This document shows, one piece after another, positions 53,010 to 63,585 of a stretch of DNA of 64,000 nt. The DNA is from Sycobia sp. Sy_11. Lineage: Eukaryota; Arthropoda; Insecta; Hymenoptera; Epichrysomallidae. Numbering within the stretch: the stretch's first letter is position 1; every line of letters starts with the position of its first letter. Both the position numbers and the translations under genes were made by a program. The DNA is taken from assembly GCA_018907035.1 (NCBI GenBank), contig JACCIC010000170.1:124001-188000 (forward strand). Direction: 5' to 3'. The notes below the pieces were generated by a model. The model had not been told where the DNA came from, did not search any database, and saw nothing but the letters and a program-made list of their open reading frames with translations.

Positions 53010-53530
53010 CACGCACTCGATCTTTTATAAACTCAACCTTCCCTCGGTTATCAGGTTTCTCGAATTTGGCGATAAGCCACAAAAGGCAAAGTGTCGATCT
53101 CTCGAGAAGTTTCGCCTCCCAGCCTTATTGGCCTGGATATAAAAGCTTTGTTTTAAAACTATTAGTTGCTATCCTTTTAGAGAAACTTTCATATTGAAAA
53201 TTCCCAAATTTTGCTAAAATAAGGCATAAATTTCGGATCTACAGCTTTCGAAAACCAAATGGATTTCCAGTCACTGCACCGATTGATCCAAATTTATACT
53301 TCACACCTGGCAAAAGTACGTATTTCGTCATACTTATTTTGAAGCATGACTTACAGCTTTCGAAAATAGTATCCACATTTTCCTTCAGGCAAGTTATATA
53401 TTTAAAAAATACAGCTTTCGAACACTTAAAGGTTTTCCAGTCACGGCATCGATGGATTTAAAATATACAACTTACCAATAGGAAAAAATGGCATTTTCTA
53501 ATCACAGCACTGGTCACTTGAAATTCCGCA
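53010..53530 (+). repeat. Unknown dispersed repeat, copy 2
   Basis: Colinear with 33335-33800. It contains three acagctttcgaa units (about 53236, 53351, 53411) and three TCACNGCAYNG cores (about 53272, 53443, 53502). Internally it therefore looks like a tandem of a unit carrying both motifs at irregular spacing. No coding potential is seen. Confidence 0.55.
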
Positions 53531-54222
53531 AGAGATTTTTAAACCTTTATTATTCCTTTATCAATGCATGATTACTATTATAACTTTCATTTAATAAATG
53601 TACACTATTCTTCGCGCCCTTGCAAAATATTTAAATAACTCATACCTACATTTCTATATGTTACTGGATTTTCTTTACATATTTTTAAAATAACGTAATT
53701 CTTAAGTATAAGGCGTTCAATTTAACTAAATTATGATTTTGATATCCAAAAATGAAATAATATGAATCAATATTAAATAAATCTCCTATATATTGGCCGG
53801 AAATCTTACCAAACTATACCAAATTTCTTACATTGCCCCTGCATTTTGTAAAATGACCTAAATTTCCTACATTCGCCATACATTTTACATAATTTAATGT
53901 CAGAGTGAAATAATAATAATTCTATTTTATCAGCCGAATGAAAACCTGTTGACGTAATCTACATGTGGAAAAGGACAGCTGATCGTCCGGATTTACGTGT
54001 TTAAAAGAAATATTTATAACTTTTAGAGAATGAATAATTGTATTTTGATGACAGAAATCTTGTGTGAAATATTGCATGTAACATATTACTGTAATGCCAC
54101 TGCGATGTTACGGCAATATCATTTCAAGTACAAAGTTTTATTATGTTAATCAAAATGTTCATATTTCAATAAAACCTTATTCGTACGGCTTCGATAATTT
54201 TTTGTTATATTTTAGTAAACAT

Positions 54223-54544
54223 TTGTACGATCGTAATAATACGAATACAACGCTACGCTGATAAATAAATTATAATGTGAAGATATTTAGGTAAAAAGTA
54301 TTATATTAAAACTCCGCTTCGAATAGATATATAAGCTTTACTGATGCACAAGTGGGAGCGCATATTTTCTATGTCGTATGCTGTGTAGATGTGTGAGTGA
54401 ATAAGTGGTGATAGACTCTGAGAATTGTACGATAACTAACACGTGTATTTTATTGCGCTCCGCCCGGCTAACGGAGCGGCATACTGCGGGGGGATTCCCC
54501 GCAATTAGTCGCTCCGCCAGCCGCGGAACTACTTTAAGAAAAGC

Positions 54545-54604
<60 letters not shown>

Positions 54605-54874
54605 AAATTGTAAAATTTATTGCCTTTTTCTTACAACAGATTTTGGTTCCGCTGCATGTACGTCTGCAACGAAGATGTTGAGAAGAGACCGCTGTACGAT
54701 CGAATACTATGTATATATAGCAGTTACTGCTGAAATCTTGTGAGGTTTATATCGCTCCAGCTTTCAAAAATAAAATATAGTTTTTCTTATTCAGATTGGT
54801 CTTCTTAATTATTTTTACCAAAGCTTGTTTCCACGGATGAAATTTCTGGCGAAAACGTACTGAACGCGGTACAA
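54223..54874. mobile_element. Insertion with short inverted ends, unclassified
   Basis: Absent from the two other copies of the same spacer (43.93 and 58.02 kb), so it is a defined insertion of about 652 bp. The ends read TTGTAC and GTACAA, with weaker complementarity further in, and the flank gives a possible AT duplication. It contains two GC-rich hairpins (54456-54503) and a (TA)n tract. No transposase is encoded, so it may be a non-autonomous DNA element. Confidence 0.55.
54549..54602. repeat. (TA)n microsatellite
   Basis: Pure TA run inside the insertion. Confidence 0.95.
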
Positions 54875-55400
54875 TATTATTCATGTAATAAATCATAATG
54901 CGAATATGCGATTTTCTCCAATTCATGATTTCAATTTTTTCGTATTCTAAACTCTCCAAATTTTTTCGAATTTTCACACTTTTTAGCTCTTTCATGTGAT
55001 TTGTGTAGTAACGGTAAGAGATAGAATTGAACAAATTTCAATATTTTAAGAAAATCGAACAAACATTTTTTATACCTGCTATTAAAAAAATTTAAGCTGA
55101 AATGAGTTTTGCCCCCCTTTTGCCTCTTGTTCGTATTTACTGCTCTTTTCTTTGCCAATTTATTTAAAGTCTCAACGTGTACAACCTAAGCTGTCATTGG
55201 ATTCAAGTACTCAAATTCCATGAGTAGAGGAATAGAATTCCCTTCCTCTTTCCTCTAAACTCCCTCCCAAAAACTGCATATTATAAGCGTAACGTGAAGG
55301 ATTCAGACTCAAAGTGTTGTGTAACTTTGAATGAATTTGTTGCTCTAGCGACTTGGCGGGTTTGGTTCTTAGCATATGCTATTTACGATGCGAAGACGTT

Positions 55401-55780
55401 TATTATAAGATAATTTTGTTTTGAAAAAATTTTATGACTAAAATTTTGTGTAAAAAAATTTGTTTTGTGTAAAAAAATTTAATTGTTGTCGTATAAAATT
55501 GTAAAAAAAAGGTAAACAATTTTTTGGTGATAAGGTCCTAGACCTTCCTTACCCGGCAGGAATCTCGGGCCGTTGCGACACACAGTGTGTTTAGGTGTTC
55601 GGGAAAATTTAAGGAGAAGAAAAGCTCTTCGTTATGATAACAAAGATAATACTTTTATTACTTTTCTACGTGAGTCACTGTCAGCGCGCGTGCTTCTCAA
55701 TCTCACATGCTATACTGTAGGCTCGTCCCGAAAGTTCAAATAATTTAAAAAAATAAAATTTCTTTTTGAAATTTTATAAA
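55401..55780 (+). repeat. Upstream module of the array, copy 3 (3' part)
   Basis: Matches the last part of copy 1 (32290-32660), including sequence missing from copy 2, then continues into the gene C promoter region, which matches the gene A and B promoters (34.31-34.50 and 41.72-41.91 kb). The palindrome is at 55532-55546, about 460 bases before the gene C start. Confidence 0.85.
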
Positions 55781-55994
55781 ATTTTGAAATTTTCTAAAAC
55801 AAATCTAAAATTTTTTGAAAGAATTTTAATCGCGAGCTCGAATAGAAATCTGATTTTTTCTTTCGCATGCATTACAAGATAATTCTAAAAACTTGATATG
55901 GAAATTTAATTTTTCTCTGTAAAATATACTTTATTTTTATTTTAAAATAATTGGTATTCGAATGAATAATATATTTTCTATGAAACAGTTAAAA

Positions 55995-56888
55995 ATGAAA
56001 CTATTTTTCTTTGCAATAGCTTTCGCCGTTTGTGCAGTTCAGGTAATATAAAACCATTCTTATTTTATTGTATTCAATAACGAATTAATTAATACATATA
56101 TATTATTTATTATTTTCAGATAATTGGCCAAAGAGATTACATGATCATTGTAAATGGTTTAAACACAGATATCAGTAATATACTCAAAAATATTAGCCTC
56201 ATAAGAGGCAATGTAAAGCAAAAAAGTGTGAATGTTTCATCATTAGATTTCCATATCGAAACTAGAAGCGACATTATGAATATTCAAGTTCGTATTATGT
56301 GACTTACAATTATTTACGTGTTAAACGTAATAGTCAGGAATATACTATGATATATTAAAATTAATAAGTGAATTTCAAAAACTACAATTAATATACATTA
56401 TCATTTTTCATTTAAGAGTCAAGTCGATTCTCTTAATAGATGCCAAACCTTATTCAATGATCTCAAAAACTCTCTAAAGAATCATTTAATAGATCTTGTT
56501 TCCAAAAAGTTTGAATTTTTGTTAAATTTGATGACTAAATATGAAACCGTAAGTACTTCTGTATTAAGCATCAATTGTCAAATAAACACTATAAGCATAT
56601 TTTTTATCACTCCAGAAGTTGACAAAAATCAAAAACCGATTATCCGGTCCTGCTCTTTCCGCAGAGATAAGTACATGCCGAAATCCGAAACTTACCTGCA
56701 AACTGACTGGAAACTATAGCATAGAGGTTCAGGGTATTTTACAAGCAATCACAATGAGTTATAATGATTCTATGTCACCTGACTTACAGGCAAAGCTAGT
56801 CAGATCAGCTACAGGTGAACCAGTATTAACTGACACTATTAATAGCATGGTAGTTACACCAATAACTCCATGTCTAAAAACTGGTTAA
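55995..56888 (+). CDS. Secreted four-cysteine protein, array gene C
   Basis: Exons: 55995-56042, 56120-56287, 56417-56548 and 56616-56888, giving 206 aa, colinear with gene B in every exon and intron. The signal is MKLFFFAIAFAVCAVQ. Exon 2 appears identical to gene B at protein level. Exon 3 ends MTKYET instead of MTDYET. In exon 4 the stretch after GNYS reads IEVQGILQAITMSYNDSMS against IEVKSILQEIAIGYNDYMS in gene B, almost all differences being replacements. Cys81, 137, 144 and 202 are kept. The same weak gttcgt donor follows exon 2. It is intact and likely expressed if gene B is, since the 460 bases upstream are nearly the same. Confidence 0.88.
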
Positions 56889-59354
56889 GAGATAATGATT
56901 TTTGCCTTATACAGTAGAGATCGTAATAATTATTTCGCAAATTATGAATTATTTGAATGACGATCTCAATATATATTAACAGTTGTTTTTTTCTTCAGAT
57001 TTTTCCATTTAGCTTAAGAAGCAAAAAATAAACGTTTTTTGTCAAATATTTGGAACGTATACTATTGAATAATATTTTAACCTTGTAAAATAATAAAATT
57101 TCTCTTATTATTAAATTATACTTGAATTACTATTTCTCCTTTTTCCAAACTCATTAAAGATCATAGCGCAATACTGATGTCAGAGCTGTACATTATGTAT
57201 AGGACATTATTTGGGCAAATAAAGATGATATTTCACTTCCACGAATTGATTTGTATATATTGATTTGTTCATTCACTTTGTTTTTATATTTCTTCGCCTA
57301 AAAGGTTTTACCAATCTATATTAATTCGTAGAAACTTGATCGCAATAAACTCACATATTTTTGACAAAAAATATTTCGTGCTTTATGGAGCTGCACATCT
57401 GCATAATTTTACACTGAGCACACGATGTTTAAATCATTTTTAAATGTTTGCTCAAACTAGCTTGCTATCGTTAATGAATTATTATAATTGCTAAAAAACG
57501 TTCTAAATTAAGTTTTAAGTTTTCTTGTCGCGAAATGAAAATCAAATTTGTACGTCGACATTAAAAAATTTTGAATGACCTAAATCTCCCATATATTCGC
57601 CGGAAATCTTACCAAACCATACCAAATTTCTTACATTGCCCCTGCATTTTGTAAAATGACCTAAATTTCCTACATTCGCCATACATTTTACATAATTTAA
57701 TGTCAGAGTGAAATAATAATATTTCTATCTTATCAGCCGAATGAAAACCTGTTGATGTAATCTACATGTGGAAAAGGACAGCTGATCGTCCGGATTTGCG
57801 TGTTTAAAAGAAATATTTATATCTTTTAGAGAATGAATAATTGTATTTTGATGACAGAAATCTTGTGTGAAATATTGCATGTAACATATTACTGTAATGC
57901 CACTGCGATGTTACGGCAATATCATTTCAAGTACAAAGTTTTATTATGTCAATCAAAATGTTCATATTTAAATAAAACATTATTCGTACGGCTTCGATAA
58001 ATTTTTTGTTATATTTTAGTAAAACATATTATTCATGTAATAAATCATATAAATAATGCGAATATGCGATTTTCTCGAATTCATGATTTCAAGTTTTTCG
58101 TATTCTAAACTCTCTAAATTTTTTCGATTTTTCACACTTTTTAGCTCTTTCATGCGATTTGTGTAGTAACGGTAAGAGATAGAATTGAACAAATTTCAAT
58201 ATTTTAAGCAAATCTAACAAACATTTTTTATACCTGCTATTAAAAAAATTTAAGCTGATATGAGTTTTGCCCTCCTTTTGCCTTTTGTTTGTATTTACTG
58301 CGCTTTTCTTTGCCAATTTATTTAAAGTCTCAACGTGTACAACCTAAGCAGTCATTGGATTCAAGTACTCAAATTCAATGAGTAAGAGGACTACAATTCC
58401 CTTCCTCTTTCCTCTAAACTCCCTCCCAAAAACTGCATATTATAAGCGTAACGTGAAGGATTCAGACTCAAAGTGTTGTGTAACTTTTAATGAATTTGTT
58501 GCTCTAGGGATTTGGCGGCGTTGGTTCTTAGCATATGCTATTTACGATACGAAGACGTTGCATAGGAATTAAAATTATTTTGCGCAGCTCATATAGCAAA
58601 GAGACAAGAATTTACAAGTTTCGGTTTTTCGACGAGCTGCTAAATTTGTTATTTTATAAATGATACTTTTTTATGATGTATTTATCGTATTGCGTGTTAT
58701 GGCGAGGGTAATTAATGTGCATGTGCGATGTTAAAATTATTTTTTTGTTTTTTTTTTTTGAATTTTTATCTTGAGCCGTGTATAGTTTATTATTCTATTT
58801 ACAAAATATTTGAATATTTAAAAGAAAATTTAATATTTATTTTTGTTCGTGAATTTATTTCAAGTTTCAAAACTGAAATCAGATTTAAAACTTTTCTACA
58901 TTCTGTCATCTTATCATTCCATTTTTCACAGAAATAGAAAATAAAACATGGTTCAGCTTGCATACCTTAGAATATTTTTTCTAAATATATAAAATTATAT
59001 TATTAATTCTTGACTAGTTGACAATGCTTAATAATTTATTTATTATTTTTGTTGGCATGTAAAGTAAAATACCGAAGTGCGTGATCAAAGTGCACGATCG
59101 ACGACGATGAAAGTTCTATTTTAGTTTTGGCGTGTGAAGCAAATCTAGAAACTTATTATTTAGTTCTGAAATTCCAATTTGTTCATCCTTGCTTTATTTC
59201 AGTCTATAGAGTTATTTACAAAAAATTTCTTTATTTGTTGCTTTCAATTTTCTAATTTTTGATAGAATTACAAATTAAAATATTTCAAATAAAACCGATA
59301 CGATTCATAGTTCATTAACCTACAAAGCTTCGCTTTACACGATCGTAATTAAGA
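56889..59354. other. Spacer between genes C and E
   Basis: Near-identical to 42804-45316. The 75-codon - strand frame is at 58089-58316. No gene recognised. Confidence 0.6.
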
Positions 59355-60233
59355 ATGAAACTATTTATTTATACAATAGCTGCCGCTTTCTGTGCAATTC
59401 AGGTAAGATTAATCTTATTGAATTCAAGGACATAGTAATCATAAAGTTTGTATTACTTTAAGATATTTGGCCAAACTAATTATGCATTTATTGCATCTAC
59501 TTTACTAAGTAATGTAACAAATATGCTGCAAAACCTTACCAACATGCAAAACAACGTGAATGATGCAAGCAAGAAAGTTGAGAACATGACATTTTTCATA
59601 AGTGATAGAGTATTAGTACGGCGATTGCAGGTTTGTATATCCAACTTCCATTGTTTTATGATTTTACAATTAATTAGCGGCAATATGTCAAAATATATTC
59701 GAATTGTCAAAGTTGATTTAAAACAGAAACATCGTTAAATTTTATGATTTTTATTATAAGGAAACGGTGAACAGGCTGAAAAAGTGCGAAGACGTATTTA
59801 ATAAAGGTTTACAGTCCGTACCGCCAGCTCTGAAGAATATTGTCATGAACAAATTCAATACTCTGTCGGCGTATGTCAGACAATTAAACAATGCAAGTAT
59901 TTCTTTATATAGCGTCAATTGTAAAATAAAAACTACAACCATATTTTGTTATTACTTTAGAGGCTGATGTTTATTAAAAACAGATTATCCGGTCCTCCTT
60001 TAGACAAAGAGATAAGCGCATGCCAAAATCCTGGACTTACCTGCCGACTGACGGGAAACTACAGTATTGATGCTGGCAAAATTAACGAATTAATAAACAT
60101 GGCTTACGATGATTATACGTCGCCTGACTTATTTTCTAAAACAGTAAAAGGGACTATCAATGATACTGTAATATCAGAACAAGTTAATCAGATACTAATC
60201 GGTCCCGTGAATTTCTGTCTAAATCAGAAGTGA
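59355..60233 (+). CDS. Secreted four-cysteine protein, array gene E
   Basis: Exons: 59355-59402, 59463-59630, 59761-59892 and 59961-60233, giving 206 aa. Signal and first two thirds of exon 2 are the same as gene D. From residue about 53 on, many residues differ (VENMTFFISDRVLVRRLQ against VVNLEFNISDRAVVRQMQ). Exon 3 has nine or so replaced residues. Cys81, 137, 144 and 202 and sequons N33, N40 and N149 are conserved. Intron 3 has the same GC donor (gcaagt at 59893). The C-terminus is FCLNQK rather than VCLHWKRR. A 46-bp block present just upstream of gene D is missing here. Confidence 0.85.
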
Positions 60234-61486
60234 AGATAATTAATAATTGTGTACAACTCTTCTTAAGATAAATTAACTGTATAGTGTTGGCATTGAGAAT
60301 TATTGTAATACCCTTAGGTTTCTTTGAATGAGCTCGTTATTTATAATGACTTAAAACGTAAAAATATTTACATATGCATACTTTTCAACAAATTTGAAGA
60401 CTTTCCCTGGGTTGAAATCTTTGTTAACTTTAAATTGCTTTAAAATTTTTCTTCAATTATTATTTTTCACTCTAAAATTACTAAGTTACCACATACTCAA
60501 AACAGCGATATCGAACTGTAAAACTACAATTTTTAACGGATAATATTATCAAGCGATATATCATAATACATGCGAATAATTATAAAATTTTATAAAAACA
60601 ATATAATATAAATACCAAATAAAAAATGAAACTAATGTTAACAATTTATGCCAATCATATTTTCTCTTATAGCTTACAGCCAAACTATCAGTGTTTACTG
60701 TTTATACTGATTGTATAAGGATCCTAAGAATTTTCTTCGCCTGGTTTGATACCTTTTTTCTTTTACATTTACAATAACCTAAATAAAGTATTTTATGTTA
60801 TAATTATTAATAGCGCATATTATATCTATTTATCGATTATTTGATAATGCAATACTCTATATCGTATATATATATATTTTTTTTTCAAAATAACAGATTA
60901 TATATTTCCGTTTCATAACACAGAGAATATACCATGTGTAGGTCATTCCTTTAATTTAGTTGGGATTAAAACTGTAAAGTGCACAATACACGGATAGTAA
61001 GTTTTTTTGACATAGAAGAGCGTTAGTCATATTTTTCTTTTACCTTCTAAGCATAGATGGCAACAATTAATATCTGCATATATAGTAAACGTAAAGTTTT
61101 AAAGTCCATTTCTCGAACTCGGAAGTCATCTCACAGTCATACGCTTAATGCTCTTCACATAGTCTACAAAAATATCTGTAGTTTGCCTACTAAGTAACGA
61201 AACAGGCACTGCTACAAAAACATTCGTCAAAAGCTAACAACTGCCAGCTGATTAGCCTGAAACCTACTATTTCGAATGTGATACCTACCATGCCTGTGGA
61301 CAAATCAGTCTAGCCTTTAGTTTGTATATGTGTTTTTTTTTTGTTTTGTAGGAAAAATGATCGTTGTAATACAATATAGCAATGTGAAAAGTTATCCTGA
61401 AATATTTTTTATGCTAGAAAAGAGGATGGGAATGAGTGGTTTGGTATATAAAAGAAAAACGCGATATTTCGCGAAGTACATATAAA
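60234..61486. other. 3' flank of gene E and AT-rich DNA
   Basis: The first 300 bases match the gene D 3' flank. The rest is unique and AT-rich with no gene. Confidence 0.45.
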
Positions 61487-62305
61487 TGTTACTTGCTTAG
61501 GCGTAAAAACCCTCACGATTTGAGGGAAAAGCCCGAGCAAGTATTATATTTGAGCACTATTATTTATTGAAATCAAAATGAATACAAATGAATTAACTAA
61601 AAACACTGTGAAACCTATAGTCAAAATATAAGAAATTATTAATACTAAATTATAACTATTTCTTATTAGTACCAATAAATGAGACGCATCTTACCGAATA
61701 GTAATACTTAATCTATATCTGACGCAAGAACTGTAATAAATGAGGGAACAGCCCTCTAAGATTTGTACATTTATTTATCAAAGAGCTTAATTACCCTCGT
61801 CTTTAAATAGTTTGATAGCGGAAAAGATAATCGAAGCCGATAGACAAATCCAACCTGCGGGCAGAGTACCAAATGTCTTCGATACAGGAGCAGCCCTCAC
61901 TGCGCAGAAGGAAGGAACAGCCTTGAACTGCCTTTTTACAACCTCAGGCACAAAGATCGCGCGTTCGGATCTTGTTCACTTTTCATATATAAATTAACAC
62001 TTGCGAAACAACAAGAATTTAACAAATAACAATTTTTACTATCGAACATACATAGTATAACAACGCAATTAATTACAAACGGGAAATACCAATACAAGGG
62101 AAAATTACGCGAGTAACAAAGAGCCGTGTCGAACAGACCGATTACTCTCGAAGACTCAGTCAATCTGTTCGCGCGCAACGTTCAATCACCGAACCTAGAA
62201 GCAACAGCGCCTGCGCAGTTTCCCCGAGTGCGGCGCTCCTGGCGTCAACGAGTGTGTGACTCATCCATATCGCATGATATAAACATCACCGCCACTGAGG
62301 ACACA
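61487..62305. mobile_element. Probable solo LTR
   Basis: A GC-richer block of 819 bp that begins TGTTACTTGC and ends GAGGACACA, flanked by TAAA (61483-61486 and 62306-62309), a possible 4-base target duplication. A short inverted repeat ccctc/gaggg lies near 61510-61525. The flank is AT-rich, so the 4-base match could be chance. No internal coding region of a retroelement adjoins it. Confidence 0.4.
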
Positions 62306-62399
62306 TAAAGACCGTATTACACACAAACACAATGGATTCTTATGAAATTCGAAAAAATTGTAACTGAAATACATAATTTATCGAAAAAAGTGTATATCA

Positions 62400-63134
62400 A
62401 TGAATGGTTATCGAGTTCACATGTACGAGAGTGGAGCGAAAAGTTTGGAGCTTGACCTAGAGATGGTATTGGCAAGACCAATTTCTGAAATTTGGTTCTT
62501 TCAATATGACTCGGAAACTAAACGACAAAGCCAACAGTGGCTATATCCTGGAGCGCCAAGGCCAAGGAAGGCGAGAATAAACATGCCCAAAATGAAAATA
62601 ATGTTCATTTGCTTCTTCGACATTAAAGAGGTGGTTCATAAAGAGTTTGTACCACCTGGACAAACCGTAAATCAAATATTCTACCGCAATGTGCTGGTAA
62701 CATTACGAAAAAGGGTGCTCAGTGTGCATCCAGAGATCGCAAAGACTTGAGTTTTGCATCACGACAATTTTCCCTGTTACAGTGCTTTCAGTGTCTCTCA
62801 GTTTTTGGCGAGTAAAGGCATGACAACTTTACACAACCGCCCTATTCACAGGAGATGCCACGCTGCGACTTTTTACTATTCCCCCATTTGAAAAAAGTTG
62901 TCAAAAGTCGACATTTTGACTCCGTTGAAGACATCCCAGAATCTGTGACGAAGTGACTCGGAAAGGTCTCACAAGAAGTGTTCCAGATCTATTACGAAAA
63001 CTGAAAAGCTCGCTGGAATAAGTGTATAGATGCGGGAGGAGACTACTTTGAAGGGGATCGGAGCGATGTACCTAAATTTTTAAATATACTTGATTTTTGA
63101 ATTGTGTCGCATTACTTAATTGTCTAACCTCGTA
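62400..63134 (+). pseudogene. Mariner transposase 3' part, 5'-truncated
   Basis: The frame 62400-62750 contains FQYDSETKRQSQQWLYPGAP, KARINMPKMK and EFVPPGQTVNQ, followed by LHHDNFPCYSAFSVSQFLASKGM across a stop (second Asp). The third-Asp region is scrambled by frameshifts. The element terminus attgtctaacctcgta ends at 63134. The first catalytic Asp site is lost and the 5' third is missing. Confidence 0.8.
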
Positions 63135-63454
63135 TTCAACGATTGATAGGGAGTTTCTGGATTAAACAAAGGTCGTCGAGTACTGCTGATAAATCTCGTA
63201 TAGGATGTCTGTTTGAGGACATATCTTCTCAACTGATTAAAAAAATTCACAAAATTTTCATAGAGAAATTCATTGATGCTGTATATCAGTACTTGGTAGG
63301 GCTCAACAAATCAGACTATATGAATGATATAACTATATTAGAGCATCGTTATAAAAAGTGTATTAGTCTTGATGGAGATTATGTTGAGAAATAAAGCGTA
63401 AAAACTGAAAAAAATTTGTTTAGTCGGCCGGGAACTTTTCACCCAATTCTCGTA
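63135..63454 (+). pseudogene. Mariner 3' terminal fragment
   Basis: The frame ends ITILEHRYKKCISLDGDYVEK with the stop at 63392-63394, the usual C-terminus of a mellifera/irritans-like mariner. The terminus cacccaattctcgta follows, ending at 63454. Its terminus differs from that of the adjoining copy, so it is a separate element. Confidence 0.75.
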
Positions 63455-63585
63455 TTTAAGTGGTTTAAGCATTTTCAAGATAGCCTAGAAGTTGTTGAAG
63501 ATGATTCACGATTGGGTCATACTTCTATGCCAATAACGAATGAAAATATGGCAGAAGTCGGTAATTCGACTATTCGTCATGAATG
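63455..63585 (+). pseudogene. Mariner helix-turn-helix fragment
   Basis: Reads FKWFKHFQDSLEVVEDDSR then TNENMAEV, the N-terminal DNA-binding part of a third mariner copy. It starts directly after the previous element's end, with no 5' untranslated sequence. Confidence 0.65.

Larger units (their letters stand above)
53785..55400 (+). repeat. Partial third copy of the B-D spacer, interrupted by an insertion
   Basis: 53785-54222 matches about 43495-43930, and 54875-55400 matches about 43935-44480. A 652-bp insertion separates them. At about 55400 similarity switches abruptly to the upstream module found before gene A (about 32290 onward). The D-type gene expected to the right of this spacer is therefore missing. 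Confidence 0.85.
55478..60535 (+). repeat. Segmental duplication, copy 2 (genes C and E)
   Basis: Partner of 41430-46497. Same gene order, strand and intron positions. Confidence 0.9.

Noticed and set aside
58378..58572. + strand 64-codon frame in the C-E spacer
   Set aside because: The equivalent frame is interrupted in the other spacer copies.
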